Origin: Bradyrhizobium cytisi
Lineage (GTDB): Bacteria; Pseudomonadota; Alphaproteobacteria; Rhizobiales; Xanthobacteraceae
DNA: 64,000 nt
Assembly (NCBI RefSeq): GCF_008123515.1
Contig: NZ_VSSR01000070.1
Span: forward strand, 1-64,000
Direction of reading: 5' to 3'
The notes below the pieces were generated by a model. That model had not been told where the DNA came from. It saw only the letters and a list, made by a program, of their open reading frames with translations, and ran no database searches. The translations under genes and the position numbers were made by a program. Positions 34,055 to 41,628 of the stretch are shown one piece after another. Within the stretch, counting starts at the first letter, position 1; every line of letters starts with the position of its first letter.

Positions 34055-35377
34055 CAAGTGCAAGGCCACCATGGAGGGAGCGCTTGACAGAAATGCTGCG
34101 CTCGCGCGCGAAATCGCGAGACATCACAATTGCCCTTGCCCCCGTGGAGTCGCCCGCCGAAGAGCAGGTGAGGAGTTTAGGGCGGGCCCTGCTGAATTCG
34201 TGCTCGGTCGCTTCCGGGCGCGCTGCATCGGCATACCCGCGCTGGCGCGGCGCGACATCTTGTCTGCCCAGTTCGTGGTCCGCGACCGGCCTTGGTTCGA
34301 CCCGCGTTTCGCCGTTCCAACCGGCAAAACCGAGTGCGGGCGCCGGCACGTTCGTGCCAACGAAGCGCCGCAGTGTGTGGCGGTACACACAACCCACCGC
34401 GGTTGTCTGGAAACGCTGATATTGCCGCGGTTTTTGAGGTCCATGGGACCCCGGCAGAGAATCCCTCCCTCTTCGCCATCGATATTGGACAGCGTGGTCC
34501 GTTCAGAGATAGGCGTTTCGCCCAATCCCTCTCGCGAATCCAGCCCAACACCTTTAGCGTGGATCCCCGCGCCTAGTTCTGCGAAAATCTTTCCGTTTTC
34601 GCAAAACTCGAGATGGTCGATAGGATCGAACTCACTTGGGTTGATCAGCAGGGCGACTTCGTCGCATTCGCGATCCGGTTCAAAAGCTCCATTAGCTTCG
34701 TCCTCGAGTGGAAACCGATCGGGCTTCCCGGCGCCCGCATCGGCTTTCGTCAAAGCCGCTGCAAGCCCGTGGTGCTCATGTCGGCAACACCATTTCGCAT
34801 CGGCCTAAAGCCCTTTCGCGTGGACGCTCAAAACATCGACATCTACCAATTTGGAGAAGCGGTGGGCGAGGGCACTATACGCGACGTGGCCTGAGTTCGA
34901 AGACCTGGCAACCGTAACAACCTTCCAACCCGGGCAGTAGCTCAAACGGTAGGTTTGGGTCTGGCAAGGTCAAAAATGCTTCATCATTCAAAGGGGATTG
35001 ACTGACACTCTCTCCGCCGCACTGCAATGCTAGCCGTGGAATTTCGACGAAGGGCACGACGCCCCAACCGACATGGCGACACCGAAAATGCGCGCCTTCG
35101 GTTTTCCGCGACGGAGGTCGCTTTCATCCGACCGGCAGTCCGAGGTCGTTCAATATTCCTCTATACGTGTAGAGCTGCGTTCGTCCCCAGGCTCATGAAC
35201 TGCCCTATGCGTACGATTGGATGAGGTATCGTAGGTTCGGAAGGTGTGGGGAAAGGCGGTAGCGCTCCAGTGACTTGAACCCTCAACAGATCAGCCACAG
35301 CGGTATAACTCAACATGCGCCACGCGGCGGCCCGTTCAGTCTAGCGTCGGGCGGTGTCTCAGCGCGCGTGTTCGGCC
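34055..35377. other. gene-poor stretch with decayed coding sequence
   Basis: No intact gene is supported. On the minus strand, about 34440-34890, the frame containing 'DHLEFCENGKIFAELGAGIH' and 'ISERTTLSNIDGEEGGIL' has protein-like composition and a stop inside, so it may be a decayed gene; the second segment recalls citrate-synthase N-termini only weakly. Around 34931-34951 is a tRNA D-arm-like string (GTAGCTCAAACGGTAG). A degenerate tRNA-Met end copy lies at 35244-35289. Confidence 0.35.
35244..35289 (-). repeat. degenerate inverted copy of the tRNA-Met 3' end and its flank
   Basis: Aligned without gaps to the complement of 26686-26731, 35 of 46 bases match by hand count, including GTGTGGGGAAAGG and GGTAGCG. 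It covers the T arm and acceptor end of tRNA-Met plus 13 bases beyond CCA. The orientation is opposite to the real tRNA. It may be a decayed attachment site or the 3' end of a lost related recombinase gene. Confidence 0.5.
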
Positions 35378-36133
35378 TCAATCCTCATCGCCCCAGTATT
35401 GTTGCTCGAGTAGATCGACGGCATTGTGCTCTTTAAACCAAGTCTTGCACGCATCGATGCGAACATTCGCTGCTCCGAAGCTTGCCTCAATTTCGGAAAT
35501 CTGCTGTGTGAATCGACGTTCGTATTTCAGAAGACACCTTGCGTCCTTCATCGTGCGTTCGAGCGCATGGATAGTTTGCGCCCAAATCTCAGCCGAAACT
35601 ACATCGAATTCCCCGCTTGCTTCTCGGCCCTCGATGTCGTCCAAATCTGCCTCTACCTCTTCGATCAAGTATTTTGCGATCATGGCGTTGGAACGCTCGC
35701 CGATCATTTGGAGAACAGGTCCGCTAAATTTCGTTAACTTATCGTTTTCCGGATGAAGAGAGATACTAAAGCCTCCTCGGGGGCCCTGGTAGTGCGTCTT
35801 GTCCAGGATCGGCTTCCACCAAATTTGTTGATCCGCAAGGCTTACGGCCGCCAAAATAGGCGGCACGGTGAGCGAGGCAAAATAGTCAAGGTGCTTCTCT
35901 TCCATCGGGACCCGTATCCGCGGGCCTGGGTGAGAGTCGTTTGTGGTCTTGACCTGAACCTTCAAGAGTCCTCCGGTCGACGTTCTGCTTCGATCAAGAA
36001 TTTCGATTTCACCATCGACACCGATGTCGGGCGCGCCAACCTTCCGATATGCGAAGTGCAGGGTTTCCTCAACGAACGTTTCGACAAATCGCTCGCCGGC
36101 CTTTCCGGCTGCGTTTCTCATATCAAATTTCAA
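35378..36133 (-). CDS. DUF4365 domain protein, PD-(D/E)XK nuclease-like
   Basis: A 251-residue protein starting at TTG 36133 (GAGG shortly upstream) or ATG 36121. The N-terminal 120 residues fit DUF4365: 'GKAGERFVETFVEETLHFAY', 'VGAPDIGVDGEIEI', 'GGLLKVQVKTTND', then 'DYFASLTVPPILAAVSLADQ'. The Asp in 'GVDGEIEI' with Glu and the 'QVK' lysine form a PD-(D/E)XK-type metal site. The C-terminal half is helical. DUF4365 proteins are found on mobile elements and near defence genes. It lies immediately inside the right border of the island, next to the integrase. A nuclease role is inferred. Confidence 0.78.
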   Translation of the reverse strand: MKFDMRNAAGKAGERFVETFVEETLHFAYRKVGAPDIGVDGEIEILDRSRTSTGGLLKVQVKTTNDSHPGPRIRVPMEEKHLDYFASLTVPPILAAVSLADQQIWWKPILDKTHYQGPRGGFSISLHPENDKLTKFSGPVLQMIGERSNAMIAKYLIEEVEADLDDIEGREASGEFDVVSAEIWAQTIHALERTMKDARCLLKYERRFTQQISEIEASFGAANVRIDACKTWFKEHNAVDLLEQQYWGDED

Positions 36134-36257
36134 GTGCCTCGCCCCTCGTTGCTCAATAGAGATCGGTAGCTCAAACGATTTGGATCATGCGTCTGGGCTG
36201 GGATGTTCAGGGCTTCCCGATTTTGCGATATGACCGCCGTTCCTTCGCAGGAGAAGG

Positions 36258-36686
36258 TTGGTGCCTTTACGCAACGACAAGTTACCAGCACAACTATTAG
36301 GTTCTACCGCAAAACTCCGACCGTTGATGACTTGTAATACACAACCAGAAATTTTGCCAGACACGCCGCTTCGCCTTGCTGATGCCGTGAAGATCGCTTT
36401 TCCTTTGGGAGGGATGACGGTCGCGGGGTTACGCCGTGAGCGCGATCGCAGCCGATTAGTCATTGAGAAAATCGCCGGCAAGGAATTCACGACGCTGGCG
36501 CACATTGAACGGATGCGAGAGCTATGCCGCGGAGAAGCAAGGGGGCTCGACTTCAGCTCAAAGCCGCCCGTCGAAACAAATACGGAAAGATTACCCATCA
36601 AGCAACCTGGATCATCAGAGACAACGGTCGGGATGTCGGCACAGGCTGCGCTGCAGATGAAATTGCAGCCGCGGAGGAAAAGTTAA
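36258..36686 (+). CDS. excisionase-like helix-turn-helix protein of the integrase module
   Basis: A 142-residue protein starting at TTG 36258 with AGGAG a few bases upstream; ATG 36327 is a weaker alternative. The core 'DTPLRLADAVKIAFPLGGMT' and 'VAGLRRERDRSRLVIEKIAG' and 'KEFTTLAHIERMRELCR' resembles a MerR/excisionase-type DNA-binding fold (helix, turn, 'R.R..L....I.GK.F' wing). Its 3' part overlaps the integrase start by 163 bases in another frame. Such pairs precede tyrosine integrases in rhizobial islands. It probably directs excision. The last 50 residues are polar and low-complexity. Confidence 0.65.
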   Translation: MVPLRNDKLPAQLLGSTAKLRPLMTCNTQPEILPDTPLRLADAVKIAFPLGGMTVAGLRRERDRSRLVIEKIAGKEFTTLAHIERMRELCRGEARGLDFSSKPPVETNTERLPIKQPGSSETTVGMSAQAALQMKLQPRRKS

Positions 36687-37777
36687 GGGACTACATCACC
36701 TCAAAGCACACACCGAAGCGAAAAATTCGCCATATAGACGATATCCCGATAGCGGATGTCCTCTCGATCTACTTGGATGCCCAACTAGACAAACTTCGTA
36801 GTCGCTTCAGCGTCGACGGCGAAAACGAAGTCTTCATTCCGGATATCCGAAAGTTCAAGAAGCGGATCGAGCGGCTGAACGATTGGTGGGGCGGAAAAAT
36901 GCTTGGCGAGGTCAACGGTGAGGCATGCCGGTCCTACACCAAGAAACGTCGCAGAAAGGGTGGGGCTCGTCGAGACCTTGAAGATCTCCGTGCTGCCATC
37001 GGTCACCACGCAGCCGAGGGGTACCATAGAGAGATCGTGAAGGTCTCCTTGCCCGAGAAGGGCCAGCCGAGAGATAAGTGGTTGACGCGCAACGATGCGG
37101 CTAAACTGATCTGGACCTGCTGGCGCTATCGCGAAATGCAGAAGGGTTCACGTCGGCCGTTGGATGAGACAAAGGTGCCAACGAGCAAACGTCCACTCCG
37201 ACATCTTGCTCGTTTCATCTTATTGGGAATCTACAGCGGCACCCGCGCCGGCGCCATCGCAGCCGCATCTCCTATTCCAGCCCTTGGTCGCTCATATGTG
37301 GATCTGGAGCGCGGCCGTTACTACCGTCTGAAGCAGGGAGCCTCGCAGACCAACAAGCGGCAGCCAACGGTTCCTATTCCCTTGCGCTTGCTTGCTCACC
37401 TGCGGCGTTGGCATCGGATCGATCCTGAGGCGAAGCATTTCGTTGAATACAACGGCAAGCCGGTCAACTCGGTCAAGACGGCATTCAAAAGTGCCGTGAG
37501 ACTCGCGGGGCTTGGACCAGGCATTTCCCCTCACACATTGCGGCATACGGCAGCGACTTGGCTCATGCAGAGAGGGGCGGATCCTTGGCAGGCAGCAGGC
37601 TATCTTGGAATGTCGCTTGAGGTGTTACTCAACACCTATGGTCACCATCATCCTGACTACTTGTCTGACGCAGTCGAGAAGATCGCCAAACGCGACCCAG
37701 CCGGCGAACGAAAGACGCACATATCTGGTGCGATATCTGGTGCGGTGATCCCGATGAGGCGAAACGGCTCCTCATAA
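36524..37777 (+). CDS. tyrosine recombinase/phage-type integrase
   Basis: A 417-residue integrase. The N-terminal arm-binding region begins 'PRRSKGARLQLKAARRNKYG', a form common in rhizobial integrases. A core-binding SAM-like domain is at residues 65-170. The catalytic domain contains the first Arg in 'GIYSGTRAGAIAAAS', the His-x-x-Arg in 'ISPHTLRHTAATWLM', and the nucleophile Tyr in 'VLLNTYGHHHPDYL'. It ends 14 bases before the 3' end of tRNA-Ile2 (37792), as expected for an integrase lying at its own attachment site. The start overlaps the excisionase-like gene. Confidence 0.9.
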   Translation: MPRRSKGARLQLKAARRNKYGKITHQATWIIRDNGRDVGTGCAADEIAAAEEKLRDYITSKHTPKRKIRHIDDIPIADVLSIYLDAQLDKLRSRFSVDGENEVFIPDIRKFKKRIERLNDWWGGKMLGEVNGEACRSYTKKRRRKGGARRDLEDLRAAIGHHAAEGYHREIVKVSLPEKGQPRDKWLTRNDAAKLIWTCWRYREMQKGSRRPLDETKVPTSKRPLRHLARFILLGIYSGTRAGAIAAASPIPALGRSYVDLERGRYYRLKQGASQTNKRQPTVPIPLRLLAHLRRWHRIDPEAKHFVEYNGKPVNSVKTAFKSAVRLAGLGPGISPHTLRHTAATWLMQRGADPWQAAGYLGMSLEVLLNTYGHHHPDYLSDAVEKIAKRDPAGERKTHISGAISGAVIPMRRNGSS

Positions 37778-37791
37778 GTCTCTGATTTCTT

Positions 37792-37867
37792 TGGTGGGCC
37801 CGGCAGGACTCGAACCTGCAACCAGACCGTTATGAGCGGCCGGCTCTAACCATTGAGCTACAGGCCC
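37792..37867 (-). tRNA. tRNA-Ile2 (CAT)
   Basis: A 76-base tRNA on the minus strand with encoded CCA. The acceptor GGGCCTG pairs fully with CGGGCCC (one U-G). The D arm is GCTCAATGGTTAGAGC; the anticodon stem GGCCG/CGGTC encloses CTCATAA, so the anticodon is CAT. The T arm has TTCGAGT. It differs clearly from the elongator Met gene at 26642 and resembles the lysidine-modified isoleucine tRNA. Annotation as Met is the alternative. The 3' end faces the tyrosine integrase. Confidence 0.88.
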
Positions 37868-38032
37868 CGCCGCAGGACGGCCGCGGGAATGCGCGGCCGG
37901 CAACGGTGCGCGGTTCGTTTACAGGGCCGGAGGCGGGGGTGCAATGCCGGGTCTGGCGAACCGCAAGCGCAGGCGCTGTATCGCCGAGCATGTTCCGAAT
38001 AATCGAATTTTGCGATCTTGGGCTTATGCCAC

Positions 38033-38136
38033 TGTTTTGCCCGACGTGTCAAAGTGTTTTGGGGTGCTGCGCGCTTTCGCCTCTGTAACCCGCTGAAATC
38101 GCCTGGCTTTTCTACTGTGCATGGGGTTGTTTTCGC
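38033..38136 (+). repeat. dispersed intergenic repeat, copy B
   Basis: It has the same end blocks as copy A (TGTTTTGCCCGACGTGTCAA at the left, CTACTGTGCATGGGGTTG at the right) with a longer, different middle. It lies in the 349-base gap between tRNA-Ile2 and the TctC-type gene, just outside the island border. Nothing else was recognised in the rest of that gap apart from the hairpin at 38151. Confidence 0.7.
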
Positions 38137-38150
38137 AAGTTCTTGCTGGA

Positions 38151-38170
38151 AGGGGACCCGCCGGTCCCCT
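38151..38170 (-). terminator. hairpin downstream of the TctC-type gene
   Basis: AGGGGACC and GGTCCCCT form an 8-bp perfect stem around CGCC, 47 bases beyond the stop of the minus-strand gene at 38217. There is no strong T tract, so it is a possible terminator only. Confidence 0.4.
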
Positions 38171-38216
38171 CACCACGCTTCACTCGCGGGCTCTCGGCCC
38201 GTGGCAGGTTGTCCGC

Positions 38217-39191
38217 TCAGTCCACCGAGACCCCGGCGAATGCCACGACCTTGCGCCACTTCTCGGTCTCGTCGGTGACGAGCTTGCCGAACTCGGCCGG
38301 CGTCATCGGCTTGGGGATGCCGCCATTCTCGGTCAACCGCGCGGTGACCTTCGGGTCCTTCAGCGCGTCGCCGACGGCCTTGTTGAGAATCTCGACCACT
38401 TCGGGCGGCGTGCCCTTTGGCGCGGAGATGCCGTAGAAGCCGACCGCTTCGAAGCCCGGCACAGTCTCGGCGATCGCAGGCACGTCGGGCACACCAGGCC
38501 AGCGCTGCGGCGAGGTCACGCCGATGGCGCGGACAGTGCCGCCGCGCGACTGCTCGAGCGCGGAAGGAAGGTTGTCGAAGATCAGCTGCACCTTGTTGGA
38601 GATGATGTCCGGGAAGGCGATCGCAGAGCCGCGATAGGGCACGTGCACCATGTCGCACTTGGTCATCACCTTGAACAGCTCCGCCGACATGTGCACCGAG
38701 GTGCCGTTGCCGGACGAGGCGAACGAGATCTGGCCGGGATTGGCCCTGCAATAATCGATGAACTCCTGGACCGTCTTCACCGGCATCGCGTTGGAGACGA
38801 CCAGCATGTTGGTGAGCTGCATGATGCTGGCGACCGGCACGGTGTCGCGCAGGAAGTCGAAGGGCAGCTTCTTGTAGAGCGAGGTCGAGATCGCGTTGTT
38901 GGGCGCGACGAACAGCAGCGTGTAGCCGTCGGGGGCTGCGTTGATCGCGGCACCGGCCGCGATGTTGCCGCCGGAGCCGGCGCGGTTCTCGACGATGAAT
39001 TGCTGGCCGAGCCGATCCGACAGCGCTTGCGCCATGATGCGCGCCACGATGTCGACCGGGCCGCCGGCGGCAAAGCCGATCATCCAGTGCACCGGGCGGT
39101 CGGGGTAGGCGGCGGAGGCGGGAGGGGAGGCTACGAAAAGACCAATCAGAAAAACCAACCCGAAAACAGCGTACCGCAAAATTCGCAACAT
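38217..39191 (-). CDS. tripartite tricarboxylate transporter substrate-binding protein (TctC/Bug family)
   Basis: A 324-residue periplasmic binding protein. Signal peptide 'AVFGLVFLIGLFVASPPASA'. The family pattern follows: 'YPDRPVHWMIGFAAGGPVDI', 'VARIMAQALSDRLGQQFIVE', 'NRAGSGGNIAAGAAINAAPD', 'FASSGNGTSVHMSAELFKVM', 'MVHVPYRGSAIAFPDIISNK', 'GISAPKGTPPEVVEILNKAV'. It binds an organic acid for a TctAB-type carrier, but no tctA/tctB gene is present here, so it is an orphan Bug protein. ATG 39191 is preceded by GGAGG. It diverges from the TAXI gene. Confidence 0.9.
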   Translation of the reverse strand: MLRILRYAVFGLVFLIGLFVASPPASAAYPDRPVHWMIGFAAGGPVDIVARIMAQALSDRLGQQFIVENRAGSGGNIAAGAAINAAPDGYTLLFVAPNNAISTSLYKKLPFDFLRDTVPVASIMQLTNMLVVSNAMPVKTVQEFIDYCRANPGQISFASSGNGTSVHMSAELFKVMTKCDMVHVPYRGSAIAFPDIISNKVQLIFDNLPSALEQSRGGTVRAIGVTSPQRWPGVPDVPAIAETVPGFEAVGFYGISAPKGTPPEVVEILNKAVGDALKDPKVTARLTENGGIPKPMTPAEFGKLVTDETEKWRKVVAFAGVSVD

Positions 39192-39298
39192 GATGCCTCC
39201 CATTGTTCTATTGTCGTTGCGGGGCATGCTTTCACAAAAACCGCCCGCTGCCTACATCGCCTCAAGTCGATGTTGACGCGGGGGCAGCCGGAACGACC

Positions 39299-40276
39299 AT
39301 GAAATTCGCAATCACGATTCTCATCAGAGCGGCGCTGCTCGGAAATTTCCTTGCAAGCCCCGCTGCTGCTCAAACCGGAGGCAATGCCATTTCCACCACG
39401 ACGATCAGCCTGGGCACCGCGACGCCCGGCGGCGGTTTCCCGCTTTATGGCAACGCCTTTGCGGAGGTGATGAACGCGGCAGATAGCACGCTCACCATTG
39501 CTCCGCGCAACACCAAGGGCAGCAACGAGAACATTCCGCTTTTGGAGAAAGGCGAGCTCGATCTCGCGCTGGTCGCGGGCGAGCCGGCCTATGAGGCGTT
39601 TGCTGGCATCGGCCGCGCGCCGACGCGCTTGAAAATTCTGACCGCGATCTATTCCAACCCCGGCATGTTCGTGGTTCGTGCGGACAGTCCCTACAAGACC
39701 ATCCGCGATCTCGTGGGACAGCCGGTGGCGTTCGGCGCAAAGGGCTCCGGCCTGCCGATCCTGGCGCGCTATGTGCTCGACGGGCTCGGCCTGAAGCAGG
39801 ACGAGGATTTCAAGGCTGTTTATCTCGACCGCGCCGGCGATGGCCCCGCAATGGTCGAGGATGGCCGTGTCGCTGCACTGTGGGGCGCCGGCATCGGCTG
39901 GCCGGGCTTTGCGGCGGTGGCCGCGAGCGCATCAGGCGCGCGCTTCATCGCGCCCTCTGCCGAAGAGATCACGCACATCCGCGCCAGGCACGCGTTCCTC
40001 AAACCCCTGACCGTGCCGGCCGGCTCCTATCCCAGACAGTCCGAGCCGATCGCCTCGCTCGGCTCCTGGAGCTTTGTGCTGACGCGCGAGGATCTGCCCG
40101 ACGATGTCGCCTATCGTCTCGCGAAGACGCTGCACGGCGCCGAGGCAACCTTCTGCAAGAAGCTCGCCCAGGCCTGCGAGACCACCGCGGCGAACACGGT
40201 CGCGGCGGCACCGAAGCCGGGGCTGATTCATCCGGGCGTGATGCAGTATTTTCGCGAGATTGGAGTCGTGAAGTGA
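39299..40276 (+). CDS. TAXI family TRAP transporter solute-binding protein
   Basis: A 325-residue periplasmic protein. Signal peptide 'AITILIRAALLGNFLASPAA' ending near 'AAAQT'. The TAXI pattern is 'ISLGTATPGGGFPLYGNAFA', 'RNTKGSNENIPLLEKGELDL', 'ALVAGEPAYEAF', 'IRDLVGQPVAFGAKGSGLPI', 'DGRVAALWGAGIGWPGFAAV'. TAXI proteins deliver solutes such as glutamate or organic acids to TRAP permeases. No TRAP membrane subunit is adjacent. It starts 107 bases after the divergent TctC gene start and converges with the LivK-type gene 19 bases from its stop. Confidence 0.85.
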   Translation: MKFAITILIRAALLGNFLASPAAAQTGGNAISTTTISLGTATPGGGFPLYGNAFAEVMNAADSTLTIAPRNTKGSNENIPLLEKGELDLALVAGEPAYEAFAGIGRAPTRLKILTAIYSNPGMFVVRADSPYKTIRDLVGQPVAFGAKGSGLPILARYVLDGLGLKQDEDFKAVYLDRAGDGPAMVEDGRVAALWGAGIGWPGFAAVAASASGARFIAPSAEEITHIRARHAFLKPLTVPAGSYPRQSEPIASLGSWSFVLTREDLPDDVAYRLAKTLHGAEATFCKKLAQACETTAANTVAAAPKPGLIHPGVMQYFREIGVVK

Positions 40277-40295
40277 CGATCGCTTTAGGCGCTCG

Positions 40296-41525
40296 TCACT
40301 TCTTCAGCATCGGACACGCCGGGTCCGGCGGGCCGAACGCCTTGTCGCCCGAGATCGTGGTGAGGATCTTGTAATAGTCCCACGGATATTTGCTTTCCTC
40401 CGGCGTCTTCACCTGGACAAGCCAGAGGTCGTGCACCATCAGATTGTCTTCGCGCAAGCGGCCGTTGCGGGCGAAGAAATCCTCGACCGGCGTCTCGCGC
40501 ATTTTCGCCGCGACCTTGAGCGGATCGTCGGTGCCGGTTGCCTTGATGGCGTTGAGATAGTGCATCACGCTGGAGTAGACGCCGGCCTGCCACATCGACG
40601 GCATCTTGTTCATCTTGGCGAAATAGCGCTTCGACCATTCGCGCGTCTTGTCGTCCATGTCCCAATAGAACGACGTCGTCAGCAACAGGCCCTGGGCTGC
40701 CTGCAGCCCGAGGCCGTGGATGTCGGTGATCAGCGCGAGCAGCGCCGCCATCTGCTGGCCGCCCTTGAACACGCCGAACTCCGAGCCGGTCTTGATCTCG
40801 TTCATGTTGTTCGGGGGACCTGCCGCGATGCCGATGATCTTGGCCTTGGACGCCTGCGCCTGCAGCACGAAGGAGGAGAGATCCGGCGTCGCCAGCGGCG
40901 GCTTCACCGAGCCGAGCACCTTGCCGCCATTGGCGGTGATGACGCTGGAGGCATCGCGTTCGAGGGAGTGGCCGAAGGCATAGTCGTCGGTGATGAAGAA
41001 CCAGCTGTCGCCGCCGCGCTTGACCACCGCGTCCGCGGTGCCGACCGCGAGCGCGCGGGTGTCGAACACCCACTGTATCGCATAGGGGGAGCAGAACTTG
41101 CCGTGGAAATCGGCGGTGCCGGTGGAGTGGGTGATGAACAGCCGCTTCTTCTCGTTGGCGACGTTCTGCACCGCGAGGCCAACGGCGGAAACCGGCACGT
41201 CGACGATGAGATCGACCTGGTCGACATCGTACCAGCGCCGCGCGATGCCGCCGCCGATATCGGCCTTGAGCTGGTGGTCGCCGATCACGATGCTGATCGG
41301 CTTGCCGAGCACCGTGCCGCCGAAATCGTCGATCGCCATCTGCGCCGCGGTCACCGAGCCCTGGCCGGTCGGCGCGGAGGCCGGGCCGTTCATGTCGGTG
41401 AGCACGCCGATCTTGACGATGTCGTCGGACACCTGCGCCATTGCGGCGCCCGACAGCAGCGCCGCCGCCAAGGGCATCGCTATAAAGGCAGCCGCGACCG
41501 GCAGTCCAAATCTCGCTGGATTCAC
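40296..41525 (-). CDS. ABC transporter substrate-binding protein (branched-chain amino acid/LivK type)
   Basis: A 409-residue periplasmic protein starting at GTG 41525 with GGGGAGG upstream. Signal peptide 'VAAAFIAMPLAAALLSGAAM' then 'AQVSDD'. Class I two-lobe fold: 'VKIGVLTDMNGPASAPTGQG', 'AAQMAIDDFGGTVLGKPISI', 'AVQNVANEKKRLFITHSTGT', 'SWFFITDDYAFGHSLERDAS', 'GTDDPLKVAAKMRETPVEDF'. The ligand may be an amino acid, amide or aromatic acid. No livHMGF genes are next to it, so it is another orphan. It is a single gene with the Mo/W regulator about 100 bases further. Confidence 0.88.
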   Translation of the reverse strand: MNPARFGLPVAAAFIAMPLAAALLSGAAMAQVSDDIVKIGVLTDMNGPASAPTGQGSVTAAQMAIDDFGGTVLGKPISIVIGDHQLKADIGGGIARRWYDVDQVDLIVDVPVSAVGLAVQNVANEKKRLFITHSTGTADFHGKFCSPYAIQWVFDTRALAVGTADAVVKRGGDSWFFITDDYAFGHSLERDASSVITANGGKVLGSVKPPLATPDLSSFVLQAQASKAKIIGIAAGPPNNMNEIKTGSEFGVFKGGQQMAALLALITDIHGLGLQAAQGLLLTTSFYWDMDDKTREWSKRYFAKMNKMPSMWQAGVYSSVMHYLNAIKATGTDDPLKVAAKMRETPVEDFFARNGRLREDNLMVHDLWLVQVKTPEESKYPWDYYKILTTISGDKAFGPPDPACPMLKK

Positions 41526-41628
41526 GCTTGTCCTCCCCTGATCCGGCTCGTTGGCCGAAGTTGCCTGTCCCGGGTACGGCCCGGCTGAATTGGTTTCTTT
41601 TGCAACTATTTTGGGGCGGGCGTCAATG

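Noticed and set aside
28334..37791. Direct-repeat copy of the tRNA-Ile2 3' end marking the far border of the integrase element
   Set aside because: I looked for GGTGGGCCCGGCAGGACTCG in the plus orientation to the left of the integrase and found none, so the far border cannot be placed.
26642..37867. CRISPR array or classical insertion sequence in the accessory region
   Set aside because: No regularly spaced direct repeats and no transposase-like gene were seen. The mobile functions present are a serine and a tyrosine recombinase.
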